Assembly (NCBI GenBank): GCA_020845475.1
Contig: JADLFN010000046.1
Span: 76,997 to 140,996 of the forward strand
DNA length: 64,000 bases
Reading direction: 5' to 3'
Origin: Planctomycetota bacterium
GTDB lineage: Bacteria > Planctomycetota > UBA8742 > UBA2392
In this document: positions 7,965-16,509 of the stretch, in pieces
Layout of the letters: each line of letters starts with the position of its first letter
Position numbering within the stretch: position 1 is the first letter of the stretch
Made by a program: the position numbers and the translations under genes
Notes under the pieces: model-generated
What the model saw: the letters and a program-made list of their open reading frames with translations, nothing else
Databases searched by the model: none
What the model was told of the DNA's origin: nothing

Positions 7965-8867
7965 TTAGTGCGTCCTAGCTACAAAATATTGCGCGATGGT
8001 GGTGAGAGCTTCCGGCCTTGCCAAATCCTTGATGCGCTTGCAGGCGGTGTTGACCAATTCCTGCGCGTAAGTTTTTGCTTTCTCGAGGCCCATCAAAGCC
8101 GGATAGGTCAACTTGTTCGCAGCCTGATCCTTGCCCGGTGACTTGCCCAGCTGTTCGGCCGTAGACGTTACATCAAGGATGTCGTCCACGACCTGAAAGG
8201 CCAGTCCGATTTCACAGCCGAATTGGCGTAACTTCCTGATCTCGCCGGTACTCGCCCCACCTACCAGTCCGCCGCTGACTATCGCCGCCGTAATCAAGGC
8301 GCCGGTCTTGCGACCGTGGATGTACACTAGCTTCTCCAATGACTGCGCCTGGCCTTCGCCCTCCAGGTCGGCCTGCTGCCCGCCCACCATGCCTTCAATG
8401 CCGGCCCCGCGGGCGAGTTCAAGGCCGACCCTTGTTGCGACGTTCGCGCCGCGCACGTTGCTGAGAATGACTTCCATGGCATAGGTAAGCATGCCGTCTC
8501 CGGCCAGAATCGCCGTTGCTTCGTCAAATGCCTTGTGGCAGGTGGGCCTTCCGCGGCGCAAATCGTCGTTGTCCATCGCGGGAAGATCATCGTGAATCAG
8601 ACTGTAGGTGTGGATCATTTCAAAGGCGGCGGCCACGGACAACGCGTGCGCGGCCTTGCCGCCAACTGCCTCACTCGCCGCCAGCACCAACATCGGGCGC
8701 AGACGCTTGCCGCCCGCGAATAAACTGTAACTCATGGCCTCCAGAAGCCGCGCGGGCGCATCGGCTTTCGGCCACGCGAATCTTTTGAGCGCCTGATCGA
8801 TGGGTTTTGAAAAGCGGCCAACCAGGAGATCAAACTGTTGCTCAGCTTCGGAATGATTTGTGTGCAT
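7965..8867 (-). CDS. ispA: Polyprenyl diphosphate synthase (farnesyl/geranylgeranyl type)
   Basis: This enzyme condenses IPP with allylic diphosphates in the cytoplasm. The 300-residue protein has the first Asp-rich motif DDLPAMDNDD, preceded by GGKRLRP, and the second Asp-rich motif DDILD. The insertion of two residues within the first motif is typical of bacterial FPP/GGPP synthases (IspA/CrtE group). Product length cannot be fixed by eye. The ATG at 8867 is favoured over further upstream starts because those would sit in the hairpin that follows pilQ. Its Shine-Dalgarno is weak. It precedes dxs, so substrate and product enzymes of isoprenoid synthesis are grouped. Confidence 0.88.
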   Translation of the reverse strand: MHTNHSEAEQQFDLLVGRFSKPIDQALKRFAWPKADAPARLLEAMSYSLFAGGKRLRPMLVLAASEAVGGKAAHALSVAAAFEMIHTYSLIHDDLPAMDNDDLRRGRPTCHKAFDEATAILAGDGMLTYAMEVILSNVRGANVATRVGLELARGAGIEGMVGGQQADLEGEGQAQSLEKLVYIHGRKTGALITAAIVSGGLVGGASTGEIRKLRQFGCEIGLAFQVVDDILDVTSTAEQLGKSPGKDQAANKLTYPALMGLEKAKTYAQELVNTACKRIKDLARPEALTTIAQYFVARTH

Positions 8868-8888
8868 GGATATGCGCTTGGGAAACGA

Positions 8889-8921
8889 AGGGACGCGGCT
8901 GTGAAATGAAGCCGCGTCCCT
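8889..8921 (-). terminator. Long hairpin after pilQ (probable end of pilMNOPQ transcript)
   Basis: Twelve-bp perfect arms AGGGACGCGGCT (8889-8900) and AGCCGCGTCCCT (8910-8921) flank a 9-nt loop, starting 31 nt past the pilQ stop. The following U-tract on the minus strand is weak (TTCGTTT), so termination may be partial. Confidence 0.6.
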
Positions 8922-8951
8922 GAAGGTCATGGGCGCGAGGCCCACAGACGT

Positions 8952-11093
8952 TTACTCGTTGGGATTGACGTCCTTGACGGTCTTGGGGCGCTTGGACGTG
9001 TCGTAGTGATTGGGCTTGGGCATGGCGCCGGGCTTGACGAGTTCACTGGCCACCAGCTTGAGCTTCTGGATATCGTCGTCGTCCCAAACCTGCGGACGGC
9101 CTTCGCGCTCAAGATCCACTTCACGGGCCATGGGGCCGCGCGCGCCCTGCGTCACGATCGTCGGACGCAGGAAGAACAGCAAGTCGGTTTTTTCGGTGCG
9201 CTTGTTCTTGGTCTTGAAGAGGTAGCCCAGCAACGGAATGTCCTTGAGGAATGGAATGCCGTTTTCCTGATTGCGCTCGCGCTCGCGGATCAGGCCGCCG
9301 ATGACAAGCGTTTCGCCATCGCGCACAAACACGTTGGTGACCGATTCGCGGTTGGAAAGAACGGGCGTGTCGTTCGACTGAATCGAGATAGTCGAAATCT
9401 GTTCCTTGATAGTGAAGGTGATATCAAGGCGGATCAAGCCATCGGCAAGGATCGTGGGAGTCACTTCCATGACCGTCGCGATTTCCTTGAACGCGACCGT
9501 GGCCGTGGCCGTACCACCCGAAGCCGATGAGGTTTCAAGGTAAGGCACTTCCTGACCGACGGTGATCTTGGCCTTCTTCTTATTGCTGACCATCGAGGTC
9601 GGCATGATCAGCGTTTCAACCTTGCCGTCATTGGCGAGCATTTCGAGCGTCACATTGACGCGCTCGCTGACAAACGTGCCCACAAATGGGCCAAAGCCCG
9701 TAGTCTGGCCGAACATATTGCCAACCGTCCGTGATGCTGTTCCGAAACTTGAGCCTGTGAAGCGTCCGTTGTTCAGGTTCTGTGCGCCGTGCTCAGTGAA
9801 AATCTGGAGACCGTAGCCGATGTAGTCATCGAGCGTGATTTCGCACAGTTTGCTGGTCAGCAGCACCTGTTGCGGCTCGGCGTCAAAGGCTGCGAAGAAG
9901 CGATCGATTGACTTGAACTGCGACAGGCGGTCGTAAATGATCACGCTGTTGCGGTCAGGGTTGACAACGACTTTGCCATTTTCCGAAAGCACAGACTGCA
10001 GGCTGTTCTTGAACTCAGGATCCGTCACGTCGCGGTTGGACTCATAGGTGCGAACGGTAAGCGGGTTGTTCTGATCCAGGGGCTTCTTCTCGAGGCGAGC
10101 CTGGTTTTGCTGCTGCAGTGTTTCCATGAACGAGACAATCGCGACCATGCGCGCTTCGGTGTCCGTCACCTGGATCAACGTGTTCTCTACGTCATAAGCC
10201 ATCCGGCCCGAGGTGCTCATCAGGTTACGGAGCTGTTGAGCCGTATCTGCGATCTTCACACCGGGGAGAATCCAGCTCTTGGTAACAAACTTGACGTCGT
10301 CCGGCTGCGGACCCTCGGTAGGCTGCGGAGTGCCGGTGCCCGGTTGCGGCGGACGATACTTGATTTCCTTGTAACGGAAGGTGTAGCCGTTGACCGGATC
10401 GCCGTCCTTGAGCAGGTCGCCCATGTCGGCGAGGCGCGTGAAAATCTGCTCTGGCTTGGCGTCGCGCATGTACATGCCAACCTTGCGCTTGGTAACGCGC
10501 TCGAGAATCTGTTCAAGCTCAGTCAGCGTGCCGCGCCACTTGTCCACCATGTCCTGAGTGAGAGCGGGCATGAAGGCGGGCGTGTTCGTGACGCGCGCGG
10601 TTTCGAGCAACGCGCTGAGCAGTTCCTGGTTGTCGAAGGACACATTGTAAAGCTGATCCGTCGAACCTTTGGTGACGTTCGCCTGGCGCGGCGCCTGATC
10701 CGGGCGCTTTTTGATGTAAATGAACGTGCCATTCTGGATGAACACCAGCTCGTTCGACTCGCAGATCGACTTGATCGCGTCAATCGGCTTGATGTCGCGG
10801 AAGATCACCGTTAGTTCTTTGGTGATATCGCCTTCCACGGTGATGTTCAGCCCAGAGCGCAGGCCGATGTAATGCATGACCACGTGGATGTCCTTGCGCA
10901 CGAAGTCAATCGTGATTTCCTTGTTGGGATCCAAGGGCGTCGTGATCTCTTTGCGCGCCTCGGTGCCTTCTTCGTCCGCAGGCTTGTCGTCCGCAGGCTT
11001 GTCCTGCGCCCAGAGCGAGCCGCCCAGCACCAACAAAAGCGCGGCCGCTGCAAAGAGGCTGCCGAACTTGAGGCCGATGCGCTGATTGAACAT
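8952..11093 (-). CDS. pilQ: Type IV pilus secretin PilQ
   Basis: This forms the outer-membrane ring through which the pilus passes. The 713-residue precursor has a signal peptide (residues 1-29, cleaved near WAQ) and a short acidic linker. An N-terminal STN/N0-like domain (ITIDFVRKDIHVVMHYIG onward) and N-domains to about 430 follow. The secretin core has VGQEVPYLET, the VPFLKDIPLLG-type motif (GIPFLKDIPLLGYLF) and LLFFLRPTIV. The C-terminus extends some 70 residues beyond the secretin core. It is the last gene of the pilMNOPQ set. The core alone does not separate PilQ from GspD, but the PilM-P context does. Confidence 0.92.
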   Translation of the reverse strand: MFNQRIGLKFGSLFAAAALLLVLGGSLWAQDKPADDKPADEEGTEARKEITTPLDPNKEITIDFVRKDIHVVMHYIGLRSGLNITVEGDITKELTVIFRDIKPIDAIKSICESNELVFIQNGTFIYIKKRPDQAPRQANVTKGSTDQLYNVSFDNQELLSALLETARVTNTPAFMPALTQDMVDKWRGTLTELEQILERVTKRKVGMYMRDAKPEQIFTRLADMGDLLKDGDPVNGYTFRYKEIKYRPPQPGTGTPQPTEGPQPDDVKFVTKSWILPGVKIADTAQQLRNLMSTSGRMAYDVENTLIQVTDTEARMVAIVSFMETLQQQNQARLEKKPLDQNNPLTVRTYESNRDVTDPEFKNSLQSVLSENGKVVVNPDRNSVIIYDRLSQFKSIDRFFAAFDAEPQQVLLTSKLCEITLDDYIGYGLQIFTEHGAQNLNNGRFTGSSFGTASRTVGNMFGQTTGFGPFVGTFVSERVNVTLEMLANDGKVETLIMPTSMVSNKKKAKITVGQEVPYLETSSASGGTATATVAFKEIATVMEVTPTILADGLIRLDITFTIKEQISTISIQSNDTPVLSNRESVTNVFVRDGETLVIGGLIRERERNQENGIPFLKDIPLLGYLFKTKNKRTEKTDLLFFLRPTIVTQGARGPMAREVDLEREGRPQVWDDDDIQKLKLVASELVKPGAMPKPNHYDTSKRPKTVKDVNPNE

Positions 11094-11126
11094 TGAACTC
11101 TCCGTAGTTGACTCGTTGGATCGAAC

Positions 11127-11789
11127 CTACTTGTAACGGTCGTTGGTAACCATCTGAAGTTTTACGCGCAAACCCATGTCGCCCTCAATCTCCACATAAG
11201 CGCCATCGGCCGAATGGTGAATCGAACTTACAACGAAGTATGTGCCCTCAAGTCGGTCACCTTCGCGGTAAAACCGCGGGTTGCCGGCGAAAAAGCACGC
11301 ATAAATCGTTCGCTCAATCTGCTCCGGAACAGGATCTTCCCCGCCGCCAGGCAGCTTGTTGTAGGTCTTTACAATTTCAGTGCCCATGATCGCGATGCCG
11401 CGCAACACCCAAACCTGCTTGAGTTTGGCGAGCACTTCCTGGTGTGCAGGGAACGAAGCATCCGGATCCAATACTTTGAGAGGATCGCGCATGCCCTTTT
11501 CCTCCACCGAGAATTTCGGCGGGTTCGGCAGCTTCAGAACCGGCTTGGGCAAGTCCGTTGGAGCAGCGGGCTGGCCGGGTGCCGGCGGTTGGCCGGGAGC
11601 CGGCGGTTGGCCGGGTGCGGGCGGCTGCCCGGGAGCCGGCGGCTGCCCGGCTGCAGGATCCGTGGCCGCCGCGACAGGAGCTTCGGGCGTTTTGCCGAAA
11701 ATCTTGTCACGGTAAAGGAACAGGAGCGCCGAACCGCCGACAGCAACGACGATCACCAGGATCAATATCTGCTTCTTCTGCTTGTCCAT
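11127..11789 (-). CDS. pilP: PilP-like inner-membrane lipoprotein-equivalent of the pilus alignment complex
   Basis: This 220-residue protein has one N-terminal transmembrane helix (residues 8-26), a low-complexity linker with about four GQPPAP repeats (residues 49-75), and a C-terminal beta-rich domain (about 120-220) with DPLKVLD and a GDRLEGTYFVVSSI stretch. That layout, an anchor, a flexible Pro-rich spacer and a small beta domain binding the secretin N0 domain, is that of PilP. Unlike classical PilP there is no lipobox, and the anchor is a plain membrane helix. The assignment rests on layout and position between pilO and pilQ. Confidence 0.75.
   Translation of the reverse strand: MDKQKKQILILVIVVAVGGSALLFLYRDKIFGKTPEAPVAAATDPAAGQPPAPGQPPAPGQPPAPGQPPAPGQPAAPTDLPKPVLKLPNPPKFSVEEKGMRDPLKVLDPDASFPAHQEVLAKLKQVWVLRGIAIMGTEIVKTYNKLPGGGEDPVPEQIERTIYACFFAGNPRFYREGDRLEGTYFVVSSIHHSADGAYVEIEGDMGLRVKLQMVTNDRYK
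11571..11657 (-). repeat. In-frame 18-bp coding repeat in pilP (GQPPAP units)
   Basis: About four and a half tandem 18-bp units encode Gly-Gln-Pro-Pro-Ala-Pro. The units vary only at a few positions, so copy number could change by slippage without loss of frame, altering spacer length between membrane anchor and secretin-binding domain. Confidence 0.8.
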
Positions 11790-11798
11790 GTCAGCTCC

Positions 11799-12434
11799 CT
11801 ACTTCGCGGGCGCGGCTGTCGCCACGCCGATAGCGGGAATATTGCGCCCTTGGACAATCCAGATGTCCACAAGGAACGTGTGCTCTTCTTTACCGTTGCG
11901 ATCGCCTTCGGCGTAGAACTCGCCGACTACGAATGTGAACTTTTCTTCGCTTTCCGCGGCAGCGATGAAGTTGACGAAATCGCTCCATTTGCCAAAGCAA
12001 TTGATCGTGACCATGGAAGCCTGAAGGCCGTTCGGAAACTCGTCCTTCATGTCCGTGCGGCGGATCGGATCTTTCTCACGGCGGACGACAGCTTCCGGCG
12101 TGCGCTTGAGGTTGCTCGCGTTGAGCAGCGCCAAAAGCCGGCCGATGGCGTTCTGTACATCGCTGCTTGCAAAGCGCGTTTCGAGCTCAGTCAGGGATTT
12201 GGCAACTTCTTCGCCTTCGCCTTGAAGTTCGAGCAACTTGCCGCCGCGAGCCATCTGCTCGTCTAGCTGGGTTCCCAGTTGAACGGTGCGCACCTTTTGC
12301 TCTTCTTTGCGCTGCACTTGTGGTTTGTACACCACAAAGAACAGGATCACCGGAATGGCGGCGCCAATGAACAGGGTGGCGGCTATCGCAAGCAAACCCG
12401 CGCCCCACTCGTTCTTTTTCTCGATTTCTGCCAT
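11799..12434 (-). CDS. pilO: PilO-like pilus alignment protein
   Basis: This 211-residue bitopic inner-membrane protein has a short cytoplasmic start, one transmembrane helix (about residues 12-35), a coiled-coil stretch with many charged residues (40-90), and an alpha/beta periplasmic domain. This is the PilO fold plan. The start at 12434 has GGGAAG upstream, whereas an earlier in-frame ATG (12464) has no site. PilO pairs with PilN to bridge PilM and PilP. Gene order M-N-O-P-Q is intact and the spacing is short. Confidence 0.8.
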   Translation of the reverse strand: MAEIEKKNEWGAGLLAIAATLFIGAAIPVILFFVVYKPQVQRKEEQKVRTVQLGTQLDEQMARGGKLLELQGEGEEVAKSLTELETRFASSDVQNAIGRLLALLNASNLKRTPEAVVRREKDPIRRTDMKDEFPNGLQASMVTINCFGKWSDFVNFIAAAESEEKFTFVVGEFYAEGDRNGKEEHTFLVDIWIVQGRNIPAIGVATAAPAK

Positions 12435-12484
12435 GGATGTCTTCCCGCCGTTAGAGCCATTCAACCGACGCCATCAAGACCGCA

Positions 12485-13186
12485 TCAGGGACCGTAGTTG
12501 CCGCCCACCGCTGAGGACTCGATGGTGAATTCGTTCCAGCGCGAGCCCTCTCCGCCGCCCTGCCCGCTGCCGCCCTGGCCGCCGCCCGTCGCGGTCGCAA
12601 GGCGCGAGCGCGCCGGCCCCACGAGCGAAACAAAACCATCGCGCTCATTCATACGCTCGTCCCAGCGGGTCATGGCCTGTTCCGTGCGAACATCCGACTC
12701 GACAATCGCGATCATGCCTGAAATACGCAAGCCGCGCGGCATCATCATCTTTGGCGTTTTGGGTGTGTTGGGCGTGCCGGTAGCGGCGCTCTGCTGAGGC
12801 TGGCCCAGTGTGAGAATCAGGATGCTGCTGAACCAGTACTTCGCGCCCGGCTTCTCGGCGTAAAGCGCCTTCAACACGGGCGAGTAGTAAGGACGCTTTC
12901 CAAGAAAGTCGATGTCCTCGTTCCACGCCTTTATTACTTCATTGCGACGCAATTTGAACACAGGCTCGTTGCGGTCGTTTTCCGCCTTTTTTGCGTTGAG
13001 CTCGGCTTCTTTGGTCTGGGCCTGCTTGGCGAGATCGTTGGTTTCATTGAGTTCCTTGAGGTAGATGCTCACCACAAACAGCGAGCACAGCGCCGCAAGG
13101 AAGCAGATGCTGGTGATCGAAAGGAAAATGACCCTGCGGCGCTGCCGCGCCCGGGCCTTATCCTTGATCAGGTTCAGTTCAAACAT
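12485..13186 (-). CDS. pilN: PilN-like pilus alignment protein
   Basis: This 233-residue protein begins MFELNLIKDK, matching the conserved FN/ELN(L/P)-type N-terminal peptide with which PilN docks into PilM. A transmembrane helix (about 20-45), a heptad-rich coiled coil (46-90) and a periplasmic domain follow. The C-terminal part carries a Gly/Ser-rich segment (GGGQGGSGQGGGEG), unusual for PilN. It lies between pilM (26 nt upstream) and pilO. Confidence 0.8.
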   Translation of the reverse strand: MFELNLIKDKARARQRRRVIFLSITSICFLAALCSLFVVSIYLKELNETNDLAKQAQTKEAELNAKKAENDRNEPVFKLRRNEVIKAWNEDIDFLGKRPYYSPVLKALYAEKPGAKYWFSSILILTLGQPQQSAATGTPNTPKTPKMMMPRGLRISGMIAIVESDVRTEQAMTRWDERMNERDGFVSLVGPARSRLATATGGGQGGSGQGGGEGSRWNEFTIESSAVGGNYGP

Positions 13187-13212
13187 CGAAGCCCCCGTTT
13201 ACTTTCTGCGCC

Positions 13213-14493
13213 TTAGAAGGTGCGCATCGCAAGGCCCAGGGCCACCGCCATGGACGGGCCCATTTCGTCGAGAAAATTCGCCGGGAACTTCTTCGAAACG
13301 CCCGACACATCCAGGCGCGCGAAGGGATTCCACAGCGTTGAAGGAATGCCCAACTGGCTCGAAAAGAACTCGTCAATGCCCGGGAATTTCGCCGTCCCGC
13401 CACACAACTTCACTTTGTCAACGCGCGGAATAATGCGGCGGTTGATGTAGTACTTGAAAGTGTCCTGGATTTCACTCACCAGGTCGCCCAAGGCATCCGC
13501 GAGAACCGCACGGTTGGCTGAAACTTTCTGGGCCGCACCCATCGCGTTCTGCGTCTGGCCGGAAGCCTCGAAATCTTCGTCACCCGTGAGGGTCTCACCG
13601 CTTCCACCGGACTGGCCGGCAGAGCCGCCCGAAGTCAGGCCCATGGAGGTTTCGTCGCCGTCGAGCAGCACATACTCTTCGTTGCCGCTTTCCGTGCCGC
13701 CGCTGCCCGCCGAAGTGCCTTCAAACTCCTCTTCACCGCCGCCGCCCAGATCCTCAAGCGGAGTGTAAATGGCTTCGCGCTTGCGCTTTTCCGCAAGCGG
13801 CAGATCAAGGCCGTAAATCTCGGACACCGCACGCGAGAGCATGTCGCCGCCCGAAGCGATGTCGCGCACGAACACACGGCGCGGGCCGTGCGTGATTGCC
13901 AGGTTAGTGAAGCGCGCGCCAATGTTGATCAGCGCCACGGTTTCACGCTCACCCACGCCTTCGGTTTCAATGTAGGCGTTGCTCAGCGCCAGCGTGTCGA
14001 TATCCAGCACCACAGGATCAAAGCCCGCACTCTTGAGCAGCACGTAGCGCTTGTCCACTTCTTCTTTGTGGACCGCAACCACGAGACCCTCCATCTGCGG
14101 CTTGCCTTCTTCCATGACTTCGTCAAAGAGCACGAAATCAAGCGCGGCTTGCGCGAGGTCAAAGGGAATAATCTGCTCAGCCTCAAAGCGGATGGCCTGC
14201 TCGACTTCGCCCTTGGGAATGCTGGGAAACTTGAAAAGTCGCGGAGCAACGCGCGGGCCTGATACTGAAAACGCGCACGGCTTTTTCGCGAACGAGGAAT
14301 CCTGCGTCACGCGCTCAAGTGCGCGCAGCGGCGCCTCAGCGAGCGCCTGCGGGCTCTCCTCAGGGTTGTATTCAGCGCGGCGGATTTCAGCCGTGCCGAC
14401 ACTCTTGAGCGAGTATCCCGAACTGCTGCGCTTGACGGCAACGGCCTTGACTGAAGACGTGCCGACATCAATGCCAACGGCGTAATTTGCCAT
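13213..14493 (-). CDS. pilM: PilM, actin-like cytoplasmic pilus assembly protein
   Basis: This actin/FtsA-fold ATP-binding protein scaffolds the inner-membrane pilus platform. It shows the phosphate-1 loop GIDVGTSSVKAV at the N-terminus and a SHS2/1B-like region with EQAIRFEAEQ and IPFDL. INIGARFTN is the phosphate-2 segment, and KLCGGTAKFPGIDEFF is the adenosine motif near the C-terminus. A low-complexity insertion of about 70 residues (roughly 250-322), rich in Gly, Ser, Glu and Asp, interrupts the fold and makes it about 426 residues instead of about 350. ATG at 14493 is chosen over the GTG three codons upstream because a G-rich site precedes it. It is first in its operon, with a promoter at 14539-14567. 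Confidence 0.9.
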   Translation of the reverse strand: MANYAVGIDVGTSSVKAVAVKRSSSGYSLKSVGTAEIRRAEYNPEESPQALAEAPLRALERVTQDSSFAKKPCAFSVSGPRVAPRLFKFPSIPKGEVEQAIRFEAEQIIPFDLAQAALDFVLFDEVMEEGKPQMEGLVVAVHKEEVDKRYVLLKSAGFDPVVLDIDTLALSNAYIETEGVGERETVALINIGARFTNLAITHGPRRVFVRDIASGGDMLSRAVSEIYGLDLPLAEKRKREAIYTPLEDLGGGGEEEFEGTSAGSGGTESGNEEYVLLDGDETSMGLTSGGSAGQSGGSGETLTGDEDFEASGQTQNAMGAAQKVSANRAVLADALGDLVSEIQDTFKYYINRRIIPRVDKVKLCGGTAKFPGIDEFFSSQLGIPSTLWNPFARLDVSGVSKKFPANFLDEMGPSMAVALGLAMRTF

Positions 14494-14538
14494 GGCCCCC
14501 ACCCGTCAAAGGTTTTGGAAATCCCCTGTAATGCGGGG

Positions 14539-14567
14539 AACATAGTGGATGCGGCGCAAATCGTCAA
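14539..14567 (-). promoter_or_regulatory. Probable sigma70-type promoter of pilMNOPQ
   Basis: On the minus strand TTGACG (14562-14567) is followed after exactly 17 nt by TATGTT (14539-14544), about 45 nt before the pilM ATG. The -35 is near perfect and the -10 is a 4/6 match. Confidence 0.6.
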
Positions 14568-14753
14568 CTGCAAATGCCGCAACACGGAATCTTACCAAGA
14601 CTTAGGGCCAAACATGAGGTCAGAGGAATTGCAACACGGGGTCACAATCGGGGTAAGAATGAGCCATGCAAACATGACTCGCCGCGTGAGCGCATGTGAC
14701 ATTTTCTGCGGGAAGAATTTTTTGGATTTTTCGGCATGAGCGGACCTGCGGGG

Positions 14754-14789
14754 GCAAAAAAAATCCCCGGCGACCGCGCCGGGGATTTT
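14754..14789 (-). terminator. Rho-independent terminator of the minor-pilin operon
   Basis: On the minus strand a GC-rich stem (AAAATCCCCGGCG with its complement, 14760-14772 and 14777-14789, loop of 4) runs into a run of about eight U. It lies 14 nt past the stop of the PilX-like gene. Together with the promoter at 14539 it separates the minor-pilin genes from pilMNOPQ. The 250 bases between them hold no gene. Confidence 0.9.
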
Positions 14790-14803
14790 CCAGCTTGGAT
14801 GCC

Positions 14804-16471
14804 TTAGAACTCGTAGCTGCGCCAGGTGCCGGTGATGAAGCGCGCCGACGTGTTGTAAGTGCGCAGGTAGTATGGCGGGGCGGTGTCGTTCAAGCGCCAA
14901 TCCCAGTCGTAATGACGGGCACCCACACCCGCCCATGCACCGGGGCTGTAAATGTTACCAAAGCCCGAGTTGATGATCGCGTTGCCGCCGTTGCCGCCGC
15001 AGAACCACAAATCGCGACCGGTGCCGTTGATGATGTTGCCTGGACACGACGCATTGACTGCCGCATAGTTACCGTCAATGCAGTGCTGGCCGGGCCGGCC
15101 CGCCGAGACGCTGGAAGTACCACCGCCCGCCGCAACAGGGCACTCTTGCGCCGCTGTCAGAACCGTCCACCATTCCCAGGCGAAATTGATGTCGGTGTTC
15201 GAGATCACGCCCAGCATTTCCGTGTAGGCCAAAGCGCCCGCACTCTGCTTGTTGTTGGCGTTGCGGAACGTGGGGTTGTTCAACAGGTACTGGTATTTGA
15301 TGCAGTCGCGAACCACCGTCATGATGTTGCCCGCGCTCACCACCGTGGCGCGATCGCCCGTGCCCAGCGTGCCGCTGAGCAGGAGCACTTTGCGCCGCTG
15401 GCGATCCCAAACGCTGGTCGCGCCGTTCAGCCAGCCCTGTGTGTAATTCGTGGCCTGGTGCAACACCTGCACGTAGTTGTTGGAATTCGCGCCACCCACG
15501 CGGTCGCCCGCGCCGGCTGCGCCTTCTTCAATGAAGATGACGGATTCCGCCGCCAGCGTGACCACTTCCGTGGCGACGTCGTAGTGCGTGTTGGTCAGGT
15601 TCGCGCCGATAATCGCGCCGTTGCCCGTGTTAATCCAGTTGTTCGCCGTGGAATACATGCCATCGTTCGCGGCCGCGGTGTTCAAGCGTCGCACATAGGT
15701 ACGAGTGAACGTGCCGTTGCCGTTGAAGTGAATCGCAATCGTGTTCTCTTTGTAAAGCATGTTCAGCGTCACGGCGCGGGCGCGCGGCACTGTGAAATTC
15801 ACCGCGCTGAAGTCGATCGTGCGCGGGGCCACGTTGGTGATCGGCGTTTGCTTGTAATTGTAAGCAGCACCTTCAACGCCAAAGGTGTTGGCTACACCCG
15901 AAGTTTCCGTCTTGCCAAAGAACTCCACACCCGTGTACCCGGCGTCGATGAAAATGTTGCCGCGCGAGTAGTGGTTGCCCACACTCTTGTAGTTCACGCC
16001 CGGGTTGTAGGTGGAGGTACTGCCCGAGAACACCGAGTAATCACTGAACTGCGGAACCTTAATCTCGTATTCCACGGCCAGACGGCGACCGGCAGTCGTG
16101 ACCACGCCGCGAATGCGCGCCTTGGGCACCGAGAAACTTCCGGTGGGCGAAGCCTGCACCTGCACGCTCAGGCCGTTGATCATCATGGGCGCGTCCACGT
16201 TGTTCCAGCCTGCCGTTGGCAGCAGCGTGGCCCAGTCATCCTGGACGCCGGCGACGAGCGTAAAGCGGCCGCGCTTGCTTTCAATGCCGGCCTCCGCAGC
16301 CGCCATCATGCGCACTGCCAGCGCCTTCTGTTGCATATCGACCTGGTGCATGTAAGAGAGCGAGAGCAGAATCGTGCCCGCGAGCGACACCGCGACCACA
16401 AACCCCACCGACACCATCAGAATGCCGCCGCGCCGCGAGTGGCGCCGTGCCAAGAGATGCCCGTTACTCAT
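14804..16471 (-). CDS. PilX-like pilus assembly protein with large C-terminal region
   Basis: This 555-residue protein has an N-terminal basic stretch, then RRGGILMVSVGFVVAVSLAG, a prepilin-like or PilX-N-type hydrophobic helix. AAEAGIESKRGRF matches the AxxAG.E motif characteristic of PilX N-terminal domains. The remaining 450 residues are a Ser/Thr/Gly/Asn-rich, beta-predicted extracytoplasmic region, far longer than classical PilX (about 170-200 residues). Such large minor-pilin-like subunits can form a tip complex or an adhesin. It follows PilV- and PilW-like genes and ends at a strong terminator. The exact role of the C-terminal part is unknown. Confidence 0.75.
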   Translation of the reverse strand: MSNGHLLARRHSRRGGILMVSVGFVVAVSLAGTILLSLSYMHQVDMQQKALAVRMMAAAEAGIESKRGRFTLVAGVQDDWATLLPTAGWNNVDAPMMINGLSVQVQASPTGSFSVPKARIRGVVTTAGRRLAVEYEIKVPQFSDYSVFSGSTSTYNPGVNYKSVGNHYSRGNIFIDAGYTGVEFFGKTETSGVANTFGVEGAAYNYKQTPITNVAPRTIDFSAVNFTVPRARAVTLNMLYKENTIAIHFNGNGTFTRTYVRRLNTAAANDGMYSTANNWINTGNGAIIGANLTNTHYDVATEVVTLAAESVIFIEEGAAGAGDRVGGANSNNYVQVLHQATNYTQGWLNGATSVWDRQRRKVLLLSGTLGTGDRATVVSAGNIMTVVRDCIKYQYLLNNPTFRNANNKQSAGALAYTEMLGVISNTDINFAWEWWTVLTAAQECPVAAGGGTSSVSAGRPGQHCIDGNYAAVNASCPGNIINGTGRDLWFCGGNGGNAIINSGFGNIYSPGAWAGVGARHYDWDWRLNDTAPPYYLRTYNTSARFITGTWRSYEF

Positions 16472-16509
16472 TGCTGACTCCCGTCGAATGGACAGAGGGA
16501 ACTCAATAT

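Noticed and set aside
11571-11657. Apparent short-repeat array, possible CRISPR
   Set aside because: Units are contiguous with no spacers and encode an in-frame GQPPAP linker of pilP.
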